From Ruminococcaceae bacterium UBA6392 (GTDB lineage: Bacteria > Bacillota > Clostridia > Oscillospirales > Acutalibacteraceae), in assembly GCA_002438685.1 (NCBI GenBank), contig DJQG01000004.1, forward strand, positions 1 to 14,389: a stretch of DNA of 14,389 nucleotides, read 5' to 3'. Below the pieces are notes generated by a model, which was given only the letters and a program-made list of their open reading frames with translations, did no database searches and was not told the DNA's origin. How positions within the stretch are numbered: the stretch's first letter is position 1; each line of letters opens with the position of its first letter. Positions 1 to 6,618 of the stretch are shown in pieces. Position numbers and translations under genes: made by a program.

Positions 1-573
1 CCCGGCGAAAAGCCCGAGGCGTTCAAACGCCTTCTTGAGATAATCAAACGGCGCGACGATCATGTAGACGCGGGCATACTCGGTATGCGCGTGCTGTTCA
101 GGGTGCTCTCCGACTTCGGCGAAGCGGATCTCGCTTTTAAAATGATAACCCGCCCGGACTATCCGTCCTACGGCAATTTCGTTGAGCGCGGGCTCACGGC
201 TCTGCCGGAAGATTTTCTGCGCGAGGAGGACAGACCCAATTCGCTCAATCACCATATGTTCGGCGATATTTCCGCCTGGTTCATTGAATATATCGGCGGC
301 ATCCGCGTCAATCCTTTTCTTGCAGACCCGACGGAAGTCGAGATATCGCCCGTGTTTATTGAAAATCTCGAAATCGCGGAGGCTTCGTATGAGACGGTCG
401 GCGGCAAAGTGAGCGTCAAGTGGCGCAGAACATCTATGGGCATAGCACTCGATATATCCGTAGACAGTGGAGTTCACGGGCGTATAAGACTGCCCGACGG
501 CTACGCGTTCGCAGACGAGCGCGGCAGCCTCGAGGAGCTTCACAGCGGTAAATTTGAAATAATCAGAGAGTGA
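1..573 (+). CDS. Alpha-L-rhamnosidase (GH78), C-terminal part; 5' end outside the window
   Basis: The frame is open from base 1 and ends in TGA at 571-573, giving about 190 residues. They match the end of the GH78 (alpha/alpha)6 barrel and the C-terminal beta-sandwich. The order HVDAGILG, then PSYGNFVERG, then TALPEDF, NSLNHHMFGD and finally EASYETVGGKVSVKW is typical of the family and is also found in the complete GH78 protein at 8873-11419 (EASYDSVYGKISVRW, ILPDGR). GH78 enzymes hydrolyse terminal alpha-L-rhamnose from pectin fragments, glycolipids or plant glycosides. The Glu in TALPEDF (codon at 208) sits where family members carry the general base in TTxWE; here the Trp is Pro. The catalytic acid motif and the start lie upstream of the window. 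No signal can be judged. Confidence 0.85.
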   Translation, partial: PGEKPEAFKRLLEIIKRRDDHVDAGILGMRVLFRVLSDFGEADLAFKMITRPDYPSYGNFVERGLTALPEDFLREEDRPNSLNHHMFGDISAWFIEYIGGIRVNPFLADPTEVEISPVFIENLEIAEASYETVGGKVSVKWRRTSMGIALDISVDSGVHGRIRLPDGYAFADERGSLEELHSGKFEIIRE

Positions 574-577
574 AAGC

Positions 578-583
578 AGGAGG
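578..583 (+). promoter_or_regulatory. Ribosome binding site AGGAGG fixing the azoreductase start
   Basis: A perfect AGGAGG lies 4 nt before ATG at 588. An in-frame GTG at 570, overlapping the rhamnosidase stop as GTGA, has no such site, so 588 is preferred. The site lies 5 nt after the upstream stop, which suggests co-transcription and translational coupling. Confidence 0.8.
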
Positions 584-587
584 AAAA

Positions 588-1163
588 ATGAAAGAGAAAA
601 TACTTTTCGTCAATTCGTGCGTGCGCGGTGAGAACGAGTCGCGCACTTTCGCGCTCGCCAAAACCGCACTCAGTCGCCTTGACGGCGATATAGAAGAGAT
701 ACGCCTGGCCGACGCGGATTTGAAGCCGCTCGACGCGGCGGGACTCGCGAAGCGCGCCGAAAGCGCGGAAAAAAACGACTTCTCCGACCCGGTCTATGAC
801 TGCGCGAAGCAGTTCGCCGCCTGCGATACTGTCGTTATCGCCGCGCCGTTCTGGGACTACAGCTTCCCGGCGTTTTTAAAAATCTATATCGAATCCCTGT
901 GCGTCGGCGGGCTGACCTTTCTCTACGGCAGCGACGGCGTCCCGATAAGCTATTGCAGGGCGAAAAAATTGATTTATATCACCACTTCGGGCGGCTATAT
1001 CGGCGACGCGAACTTCGGCTTTGAATATATCAGGACAGTCACGAAGTCGTTCTTTGGCATCGAGAACTTCAGCTTTTTCAGCGCGGAGGGGCTCGATATT
1101 CTCGGCAACGACCCCGCAGCGATACTGAAAGCGGCGCAGGGGAAGATAGAACGCGAGCTCTGA
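588..1163 (+). CDS. FMN-dependent NADH-azoreductase / NAD(P)H quinone oxidoreductase family protein
   Basis: A 191-residue flavodoxin-fold protein. The N-terminal strand and phosphate-binding loop ILFVNSCVRGENESRT (residues 4-19) is the usual FMN phosphate site. The segment CDTVVIAAPFWDYSFPAFLKIYIE, then GLTFLYGSDG and the strand KLIYITTSGG, follows the AzoR pattern (AAPMYNF..P..LK.Y.D, G.TF.Y...G, ITT.GG). Length fits the family (about 190-210). Such enzymes pass two electrons from NAD(P)H through FMN to quinones, azo compounds or nitro compounds and are cytoplasmic. The gene follows the rhamnosidase closely in the same direction, so both probably share a transcript; a metabolic link (for example handling of aglycones such as flavonoids freed by rhamnosidase) is inference only. 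The physiological substrate cannot be read from sequence. Confidence 0.85.
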   Translation: MKEKILFVNSCVRGENESRTFALAKTALSRLDGDIEEIRLADADLKPLDAAGLAKRAESAEKNDFSDPVYDCAKQFAACDTVVIAAPFWDYSFPAFLKIYIESLCVGGLTFLYGSDGVPISYCRAKKLIYITTSGGYIGDANFGFEYIRTVTKSFFGIENFSFFSAEGLDILGNDPAAILKAAQGKIEREL

Positions 1164-1188
1164 TACAATTAAATTAAAATCCTCAGAC

Positions 1189-1222
1189 CCCCGGTGTTTT
1201 CTTCGCCGGGGACTTGCTTTTT
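1189..1222 (+). terminator. Rho-independent terminator after the azoreductase gene
   Basis: CCCCGGTG (1189-1196) pairs with CGCCGGGG (1204-1211), with one G-T pair and a 7-nt loop. A T-rich tract (CTTGCTTTTT) follows. It ends the rhamnosidase-azoreductase unit. Confidence 0.75.
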
Positions 1223-1288
1223 ATGAATATGCGCTTCGTTTCCGAACAAAAATCAATATATGAAAAAATATTTTTTCGCAGAAGCTTG

Positions 1289-1336
1289 ATAATTCTAAAT
1301 ATTAATTAAAAATAATTTATTTTGCAGTAGAATTAT
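1289..1336. repeat. Spaced perfect 9-bp inverted repeat in the lipoprotein upstream region
   Basis: ATAATTCTA at 1289-1297 is the exact reverse complement of TAGAATTAT at 1328-1336, with a 30-nt AT-rich spacer. It lies in the 1223-1403 upstream region, about 70-115 nt before the lipoprotein start. It may be a pair of regulator half-sites or a hairpin, but the region is AT-rich, so chance is possible. Confidence 0.4.
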
Positions 1337-1348
1337 TTTGAGATACAT

Positions 1349-1377
1349 TTGGCATATATTTGTGCCGAATCGATACT
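1349..1377 (+). promoter_or_regulatory. Possible promoter of the surface lipoprotein gene
   Basis: TTGGCA (1349-1354), 17 nt, then GATACT (1372-1377) resembles a sigma-A promoter with a good -35 and a weak -10. It would start transcription near 1384, 20 nt before the ATG. Within it, GGCA (1351-1354) and TGCC (1363-1366) form a small dyad. An alternative -35 (TTGATA, 1286) has no good -10. Confidence 0.35.
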
Positions 1378-1403
1378 TATAACGAAGCGAAAAGGGGATC
1401 GCA

Positions 1404-3587
1404 ATGAAGAAGGTAACGGCAGTTCTATTGGTTCTGTTGACGGCGCTCGCGGTTTTTGCCGCCTGCTCCAAAAACGCAGTTCACACGGTGACATTCGACA
1501 GCTCGGGTGGAACGCAAATAAAGACCCAGCATATCCGCAACGGCGAAAAAGCCAAAAAACCGTGGGATCCGCACAAAGAGGGCTTCACGTTCATCGAGTG
1601 GCAGTATAACGGCGCGGCGTTCGATTTCAACACCGCAATAACAGACGACATAACCCTTGTCGCGTCCTACAGCATCGACGAGGGCACGGATATAGTCCTG
1701 CTCGTGCTCTGCTACGGCGACGGCAGGGAGAACGAAATAATCGAGATAAAGCGCGGCGAAGCGGCGTTTGCGCCGCCGACTCCCGAGCGCGAGGGATATA
1801 AATTCGAGGGCTGGTTCAACGGCGACACCGAGTTCGATTTCTCAACGCCGATAAACGACGACCTGAACCTCACCGCAAAATGGAAAGCGACGGGAAAGGC
1901 AGAGCGCGAGTCCGAAAATCAGCCCGCGGCGGCAGAGGAACCCGCGCAGAAATATTCCGACACCGCGGCGAAATATTCCGGCAGATGGTATCTCGACGGC
2001 TATTCCGATATATTCGTCGATGTATCGAACTCGGCGAGCGGGATGAATCTGCGCTCGTATAACTTCTCACTGCCCTCGTCTTCGGGGAGCGTCGCGGCGT
2101 ATACTCTCTATCCTTCGAAGTCGCTTTCATCCTCGGGCGGCAGCTGGGGCAACTCCGTCTCTGTGCCGTTTGCCTCGTGGGAGAGCTCGCTGAGCGCGAA
2201 CAAAATAATCCTCGGCAGCAACTGCTTTTATATCAATAACAAGAAATTCGTGAAATCTCCCGGCACGAAGGACAGATACACCGGCACCTGCTACAGAGAG
2301 GCGCGCGGAGTGTGGTATCTGTTTAACAATCCCGACTCCACAATTGAAATATACACCGCGCAGAAGGGCGGCGACGAGACGAGCGACCGCTTCGGCATAA
2401 AGGCCGTTAATTTTGATCTCGCAACTCTCAGCACCTATATGAAGTCCTCGACAGGCGGCGGATATGCCGACAGAAAGAGCGACTGGGACAGCTACGGAAT
2501 ATCCGTCACTAACGGCGTCCTGACGATAAAGAACAAGAACGGCACAAGGACATTTTACAGCAAGAAAAAATACCAGAGCGTGACGGGCGTCAGGCTCAGC
2601 GCGACGGAAGCGAGACTCAGAGTCGGTCAGACTAAGGTGCTCACCGCCACTGTTATCCCCGCCGACGCATATGACAAGGACTACACCTGGTCGAGCGACG
2701 ATCCGTCAATAGCGGAGGTCGCGGGCGGCATAGTTGCGGCGAAAAAAGAGGGCACGACGAATATCAGAGTCACCACAAAGGACGGCAACCGCGTGGCGGT
2801 CTGCAAGGTGACGGTATATATCGACCATGTCACGGGTGTTACTTTGAGCTCGTCCGCGCTCGATTTAACAGTAGGCGATTCGAGGCAGCTCCGGGCGACT
2901 GTCGCTCCGCGCAACGCGGCGAATCAGAAGGTCACATGGTCGAGCAGCAATGCTAATGTAGCATCGGTCTCGAGCTCCGGGCGCGTCACGGCGAAGGCGA
3001 AAGGCACTGCCGTGATAACCGTAAAGACCGAGGACGGAAACAAGACCGCTTCATGCACCGTGACTGTCAAGAACCCGACCCTCGCGGCTGTTGCGGCGGC
3101 GCAGGTGTCGAACAACGGCACCGCCGCGCCGCAGATACACGCGTCGGCGCTCGTCTCCGGCGGAACGGGGAAATATACCTCTTATAAAATAAAGATATTT
3201 TTAAACGGCGCGCTCGTGGCGGAAAAATCGGAAAAGAGTATGTCATATACCCCGAAGGTCAGCGGTATGTACACCGTGGAAGTCACCGTCACAGACTCCG
3301 ACGGTGAAACGGCGAACGGAAAGATGCTCATAAATGTATCCGTAGTTGAGCCGACAACGGAGAAGCCTACCGAGAAACCTACGGAAAAGCCTACGGAGAA
3401 GCCGACAGAAAAGCCTACCGAGAAGCCGACAGAAAAGCCTACCGAGAAGCCGACAGAGAAGCCTACGGAAAAGTCGACGGAAAAACCGTCCGACGAACCG
3501 ATAAATCCGATTCCGTCGAACCCCGTTGTCCCCGTGACCGAGCCGGCAACGGACGCGCCGCTCGCCCCCGAGCCCGCACTGGACTGA
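1404..3587 (+). CDS. Large multidomain surface lipoprotein with B-repeats, Big_2 domains and EKPT stalk
   Basis: 727 residues; AAGGGG at 1392-1397 precedes the ATG. Residues 1-20 are a signal peptide and Cys21 (FAAC) is the likely lipidation site; the -3 Phe is less usual. Residues about 26-90 and 95-160 are two Listeria-Bacteroides/InlB-type B-repeats (HTVTFDSSGG...GFTFIEW; GYKFEGWFNGDTEFDFSTPI). Residues about 180-390 are an unrecognised Gly/Ser/Tyr-rich region beginning SGRWYLDG. Two Big_2 (bacterial Ig) domains follow at about 393-475 and 476-557 (VTGVxLS...WSSxxxxxAxV...G.A.ITV). An Ig/PKD-like domain lies at about 567-649. Residues 653-696 are EKPT repeats, and the Pro-rich end has no LPXTG or membrane segment. 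It is probably an extracellular, membrane-tethered adhesin or glycan-binding protein; no enzyme motif was seen. It is monocistronic, between its own promoter region and a terminator. Confidence 0.8.
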   Translation: MKKVTAVLLVLLTALAVFAACSKNAVHTVTFDSSGGTQIKTQHIRNGEKAKKPWDPHKEGFTFIEWQYNGAAFDFNTAITDDITLVASYSIDEGTDIVLLVLCYGDGRENEIIEIKRGEAAFAPPTPEREGYKFEGWFNGDTEFDFSTPINDDLNLTAKWKATGKAERESENQPAAAEEPAQKYSDTAAKYSGRWYLDGYSDIFVDVSNSASGMNLRSYNFSLPSSSGSVAAYTLYPSKSLSSSGGSWGNSVSVPFASWESSLSANKIILGSNCFYINNKKFVKSPGTKDRYTGTCYREARGVWYLFNNPDSTIEIYTAQKGGDETSDRFGIKAVNFDLATLSTYMKSSTGGGYADRKSDWDSYGISVTNGVLTIKNKNGTRTFYSKKKYQSVTGVRLSATEARLRVGQTKVLTATVIPADAYDKDYTWSSDDPSIAEVAGGIVAAKKEGTTNIRVTTKDGNRVAVCKVTVYIDHVTGVTLSSSALDLTVGDSRQLRATVAPRNAANQKVTWSSSNANVASVSSSGRVTAKAKGTAVITVKTEDGNKTASCTVTVKNPTLAAVAAAQVSNNGTAAPQIHASALVSGGTGKYTSYKIKIFLNGALVAEKSEKSMSYTPKVSGMYTVEVTVTDSDGETANGKMLINVSVVEPTTEKPTEKPTEKPTEKPTEKPTEKPTEKPTEKPTEKPTEKSTEKPSDEPINPIPSNPVVPVTEPATDAPLAPEPALD
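3360..3491 (+). repeat. 12-nt tandem repeat encoding nine EKPT units plus EKST and EKPS
   Basis: Eleven in-frame 12-nt units of the form GARAARYCNWCN run from 3360. The peptide is uniform but codons vary, except at 3396-3455, where a 24-nt double unit (gagaagccgaca + gaaaagcctacc) repeats exactly twice and then begins again. It encodes a charged, Pro-rich stalk. Unit number could change by slippage. Confidence 0.95.
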
Positions 3588-3603
3588 ATATAAAATGCAA
3601 ATA

Positions 3604-3641
3604 AAAAGACTGTCACAGATTTTATTCTGCGGCAGTCTTTT
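3604..3641 (+). terminator. Rho-independent terminator after the lipoprotein gene
   Basis: AAAAGACTGTCACAG (3604-3618) pairs with CTGCGGCAGTCTTTT (3627-3641) over 15 positions with one wobble and one mismatch, 8-nt loop, and ends in TTTT. The A-run on the left arm means it could also act on minus-strand transcripts from the convergent HD gene. Confidence 0.85.
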
Positions 3642-3751
3642 GCTGTTTAAAATTGTTGTAATGATGTGAAATTAAAAATAAATGGCTGTTGCTTCAAGCT
3701 TTTATCGCCGACCCATACAAACGGCTTTTTCATGCTGTTACTGCTGCCGTT

Positions 3752-4345
3752 TTACGCCTGATAAGTCTCCATAAAGCTGTTGACATCGCTCTCGCATGAG
3801 CGCATGGCGAGTATCGTCTGCCCGAAGAGTTTTTCAAGCTCCCAGCCGAGCCTCTCCGCGCCAGTGCGGATAACATCGCGCGAGCAGCCCGCGGCGAACT
3901 TTTTATCTTTGAACTTCTTCTTGAGGCTCGAAACCTCCATGTCCATCACGCTCTTTGACGGGCGCATCAGCGCAGTCGACCAGATGAGCCCGGTCAGCTC
4001 GTCCGCCGCGAAGAGCACCTTTTCCATCTCGTGAACTGGCTCGATATCTACGCAGATACCGTAGCCGTGGGAGCAAATTGAATATATCATGTCGTCGCCG
4101 ACTCCGCCCGCCTTGAGCAGCTCGGGAGCTTTCTTGCAGTGCTCCTCCGGATAGAGCTCGAAGTCGATGTCGTGCAGCAGACCGACTATGCCCCAGTATT
4201 CCTCCTCGTCCGCATAGCCGAGCTCCTTCGCGTACCAGCGCATAACGCCCTCTACGGTCAGCGCGTGGCGGATATGAAACGGGTCTTTGTTGTATTTTTT
4301 CAGAAGCTCAAACGCTTCGTCCCTCGTGATTTTGCTCTCTCTCAT
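3752..4345 (-). CDS. HD-domain phosphohydrolase
   Basis: 197 residues. The HD metal-site pattern is complete: His27 (FHIRHALTVEGVM), His58-Asp59 (GLLHDIDFE), His93 (SHGYG) and Asp115 (AADELTGLI). Proteins of this size with this arrangement (HDIG-related, often annotated as HD superfamily hydrolases) are metal-dependent phosphohydrolases acting on nucleotides or phosphorylated small molecules in the cytoplasm; the substrate is not predictable. AGGAGA at 4355-4360 lies 9 nt before the ATG. It lies after the TetR gene in the same direction but has its own strong promoter directly behind the TetR stop codon, so it is probably independently expressed. It converges with the lipoprotein gene. Confidence 0.85.
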   Translation of the reverse strand: MRESKITRDEAFELLKKYNKDPFHIRHALTVEGVMRWYAKELGYADEEEYWGIVGLLHDIDFELYPEEHCKKAPELLKAGGVGDDMIYSICSHGYGICVDIEPVHEMEKVLFAADELTGLIWSTALMRPSKSVMDMEVSSLKKKFKDKKFAAGCSRDVIRTGAERLGWELEKLFGQTILAMRSCESDVNSFMETYQA

Positions 4346-4367
4346 TTTTTATCGTCTCCTTGCAGTT

Positions 4368-4385
4368 TCGCGCAGTGTTGCGCGA
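4368..4385 (-). promoter_or_regulatory. GC-rich 5'-terminal hairpin or palindrome in the HD gene leader
   Basis: TCGCGCA and TGCGCGA pair perfectly around a 4-nt loop. With the -10 at 4395-4400, transcription should start near 4388, so the hairpin would lie almost at the RNA 5' end and 7 nt before the ribosome binding site. It could stabilise the RNA, or act as an operator in DNA. Confidence 0.5.
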
Positions 4386-4394
4386 GTTTCCACA

Positions 4395-4423
4395 ATTATA
4401 CCACTTATTTGGTAGGCTTTCAA
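4395..4423 (-). promoter_or_regulatory. Sigma-A promoter of the HD-domain gene
   Basis: On the minus strand TTGAAA (4418-4423), a 17-nt spacer and a perfect TATAAT (4395-4400). The -35 directly abuts the stop codon of the TetR gene at 4424. Confidence 0.8.
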
Positions 4424-5002
4424 CTATATGCGCGGCTTTATCTCGAGATTGACAAGCGCGCTCTGATTTATTGAAAACAGCAGATCAACAAGCTCATTTT
4501 CGTCAATGCAGTAGTCCGAGCGTATCCATTGGATTATAACTCCCGTGCTGCCGTTGAGAATATATGAGTAGATATATTGCTCCTGCTCTTTCGGAAAAAC
4601 GATGTTCAGATTCTCGATAAACTGGATTATCGACTGCTGCATGAATTTTGAACGGAACGCAGGGTCAACCGAATCGACAAGCAGCGTGCGGAACGGCTTG
4701 TCGTTTTCTTTGATATATATTAGAAATGAAAGCAGGTATCTGTGCGCGCCGATGTCGTTTTCCGCGCCTATTTTCTTCAAGTGATCCTGAGTCGCGTCGA
4801 GCAACTCGTTTTCGACCTCTTCGAGCAATTCTTTCGGCTCGGAGTAGTGCGCATAAAAGGTCGAGCGGTTGAGGTCGGCGCGCTCGCACAATTCTCTTAC
4901 GGATATTTTTGTTACCGAGCCTTTCTCGCCCAGAAGATCCATCAGCGCGTTTTTGAGCAATATTTTTGAAAGTCTCGTGCGCTGGTTATTTTTGGTGTTC
5001 AT
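4424..5002 (-). CDS. TetR/AcrR-family transcriptional regulator
   Basis: 192 residues, normal for the family. The N-terminal three-helix DNA-binding domain spans about residues 8-60: RTRLSKILLKNALMDLL, then the helix-turn-helix KISVRELCERADLNRSTFYAHY (32-53). The all-helical C-terminal part (about 65-192) would bind a ligand and dimerise; it resembles the TetR_C type common in Firmicutes. The gene is divergent from the transporter operon with 152 nt between, so it most likely represses that operon and perhaps itself, responding to an imported sugar or intermediate. Dyads near the operon promoter are candidate operators. The start has only a weak ribosome site (GTGGCGG), but the family-typical N-terminus and an upstream in-frame TGA support it. 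Confidence 0.88.
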   Translation of the reverse strand: MNTKNNQRTRLSKILLKNALMDLLGEKGSVTKISVRELCERADLNRSTFYAHYSEPKELLEEVENELLDATQDHLKKIGAENDIGAHRYLLSFLIYIKENDKPFRTLLVDSVDPAFRSKFMQQSIIQFIENLNIVFPKEQEQYIYSYILNGSTGVIIQWIRSDYCIDENELVDLLFSINQSALVNLEIKPRI

Positions 5003-5063
5003 ATTATACCGCCACTTTCAGATGATTTTGTCGGTTTCATAACAGCTATTAGCAAAACTGATG

Positions 5064-5082
5064 ATTGTTAATCCGACACAAT
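5064..5082. promoter_or_regulatory. Candidate TetR operator over the -35 of the transporter promoter
   Basis: ATTGT (5064-5068) and ACAAT (5078-5082) form a 19-bp dyad with a 9-bp centre, overlapping the -35 and spacer. Size and place suit repression by a TetR dimer. A related TGTCGG (5029-5034) / CCGACA (5073-5078) inverted pair lies across the same region. Confidence 0.4.
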
Positions 5083-5093
5083 GTAGATATAAT
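5065..5093 (+). promoter_or_regulatory. Sigma-A promoter of the transporter-glycosidase operon
   Basis: TTGTTA (5065-5070), a 17-nt spacer and a perfect TATAAT (5088-5093). Transcription would start near 5100, giving a leader of about 55 nt before ATG 5155. Confidence 0.85.
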
Positions 5094-5112
5094 AGTAGTG
5101 TAATATAAACAG

Positions 5113-5135
5113 TCCGATCTGTCAAGCGGGTCGGA
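5113..5135 (+). promoter_or_regulatory. Leader hairpin or second dyad before the transporter ribosome site
   Basis: TCCGATCTG (5113-5121) pairs with CGGGTCGGA (5127-5135) with two G-U pairs and a 5-nt loop, ending 5 nt before AAGGAG (5141-5146). The TCCGA/TCGGA ends recall the CCGA/TCGG motifs further upstream, so it may be a second operator in DNA rather than an RNA element. Confidence 0.45.
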
Positions 5136-5154
5136 AAGCTAAGGAGAGACAAAA

Positions 5155-6618
5155 ATGAAGAACAGACTGCTCGAAAAGCGGGCGTTTGATTCGCGCCTGA
5201 CCTCGCCCGATGTAACGGCGAAGGAGAAGTGGCTGGGTTATCTGCTCGGTCCGTCCGGCGCGCTGCTTTTAAACGCAGTGCTCGCGACCTACCTCAATGT
5301 CTATTATACCGATGTCCTGAACCTCACCACCGTGTGGGGCGGCGCGTTTCTCGCGGTGTTCCCGATAGTGTCGAAGATAATCGACGCCATAACAAATATA
5401 GTCATGGGTTATATCATCGACCGCACGCACACCAAGCAGGGCAAGGCGCGCCCGTGGCTGCTGCTCTCCGCGCCGCTTGTCGCCGTGACGGGCATATTGC
5501 TCTTCACAGTCCCCTCGGGCAGCCAGACGGTGCAGGTGATATGGGTCATGCTCTCGTATAACCTGTTCTATTCGTTCGCTTATACAATTTATAACATGAG
5601 CCATGGGCTTATGGTACCTCTTTCAACAAGAGATACCGAAAAAAGAGGTTCGCTTTCCGTTTTTAATCAAATTGCATCGATCATGATGAGCGGAATAATT
5701 GTCGCGCTTATCTTCCCGATGGTAGTTATGCCCATAATCGGAGTGGACAGGTCAAAGTGGATTGGCTTGATGAGTGCACTGTCATGTCTGGCGCTTCCGC
5801 TGACGCTCATGGAGTATTATTTCACAAAGGAACGCGTCACTCTCGAAAGCAATGAAGTCAGTAAAGTTGAAGAGATTCCCTTCAAGGTGCAACTTAAAGC
5901 TTTGGCTACAGACAAATATATGGTCGCAATATATCTGTACTTCTTTATTGTTACTGCTGCTACCTGTATTAAGAATATAAGCCTCGTTTACTTTTGCAAC
6001 TATGTATTGGGTACATATAACGACGGAAAGACGCAAACCCTTATTTCGGTTATCGGCGGTATTCCTATGGGAATCGGTATCTTTGCTGTCTGGCCGCTTG
6101 CAAAAAAATTTGGCAAGCGTAATCTCACTATTGCAGGATGCGTTTTGATTTCTGTAGGAAGCTTGATTTGCTGGCTGTTTCCGACAAATATGGTTGTTAT
6201 GCTTATAGGACAGTTTATCAAAAATATGGGCGGCTTGCCCGGGTCATATATCATTATGGCGCTGTTTGCGGATGTGCTTGACCATTTTGAATGGAAAAAC
6301 AGATTCAGGTGCGATGGAGTTGCAATGTCGGTTTTCAACATTATTTCGGTAACTATGGTCGGTCTTTGCACAGGCTTATTTAACGGCTTACTTTCAAAAG
6401 CAGGCTACATTGCGCCGCAGGTGATAAACGGAGTCACCGTTGCCGCGCAGCAGTCGCAGGCGGTCAAGAGTACGATTACATTCGGTTTTGTCGGACTCGA
6501 AACAATTACGAGCATTCTCGCAATCGTGTTGCTTTTAGTTCTCAATGTTGAAAAGGATATCGATAAGAAACAGGCAGAGATTAAGGCTCGCAATGAAAAT
6601 AAAAAAGCTGAGGAATAA
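5155..6618 (+). CDS. GPH-family sugar:cation symporter (MelB-like MFS transporter)
   Basis: 487 residues with about 12 hydrophobic segments. The N-terminal part has the glycoside-pentoside-hexuronide signature: EKWLGYLLGPSG, YLNVYYTDVLNL, DAITNIVMGYIIDRTHTKQGKARPWLL. These symporters bring in glycosides, pentosides or hexuronides with H+ or Na+. In MelB two Asp four residues apart (DAxxD) bind the cation; here the pair is Asp77 and Asn81. AAGGAG at 5141-5146 precedes the ATG. It is the first gene of the operon, divergent from TetR, so substrate-induced expression is likely. Codon use changes sharply inside the gene: GC-rich to about 5580, AT-rich after, except a GC-rich patch at about 6411-6470; the frame stays intact. 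A protein length typical of the family and conserved helices argue that it is functional. The exact sugar is unknown; neighbours suggest a rhamnoside or arabinoside/xyloside. Confidence 0.88.
   Translation: MKNRLLEKRAFDSRLTSPDVTAKEKWLGYLLGPSGALLLNAVLATYLNVYYTDVLNLTTVWGGAFLAVFPIVSKIIDAITNIVMGYIIDRTHTKQGKARPWLLLSAPLVAVTGILLFTVPSGSQTVQVIWVMLSYNLFYSFAYTIYNMSHGLMVPLSTRDTEKRGSLSVFNQIASIMMSGIIVALIFPMVVMPIIGVDRSKWIGLMSALSCLALPLTLMEYYFTKERVTLESNEVSKVEEIPFKVQLKALATDKYMVAIYLYFFIVTAATCIKNISLVYFCNYVLGTYNDGKTQTLISVIGGIPMGIGIFAVWPLAKKFGKRNLTIAGCVLISVGSLICWLFPTNMVVMLIGQFIKNMGGLPGSYIIMALFADVLDHFEWKNRFRCDGVAMSVFNIISVTMVGLCTGLFNGLLSKAGYIAPQVINGVTVAAQQSQAVKSTITFGFVGLETITSILAIVLLLVLNVEKDIDKKQAEIKARNENKKAEE

Noticed and set aside
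1262..1277. 16-bp palindrome GAAAAAATATTTTTTC
   Set aside because: Almost pure A/T; likely chance in an AT-rich intergenic region, though it could weakly act as a terminator tail.
3182..3616. Long minus-strand ORF rich in Gly-Phe-Ser-Val repeats
   Set aside because: It is the antisense shadow of the EKPT repeat and Ig region; the plus frame has the start, domains and terminator.
3719..3752. AAACGGC/GCCGTTT inverted repeat at the end of the HD gene
   Set aside because: Overlaps the stop codon, has a 20-nt loop and no T-run on the minus strand; not a convincing terminator.
5003..5008. TATAAT directly before the TetR ATG on the minus strand
   Set aside because: A -10 there would start transcription inside the gene, and no fitting -35 lies 16-18 nt upstream, so it is probably chance.
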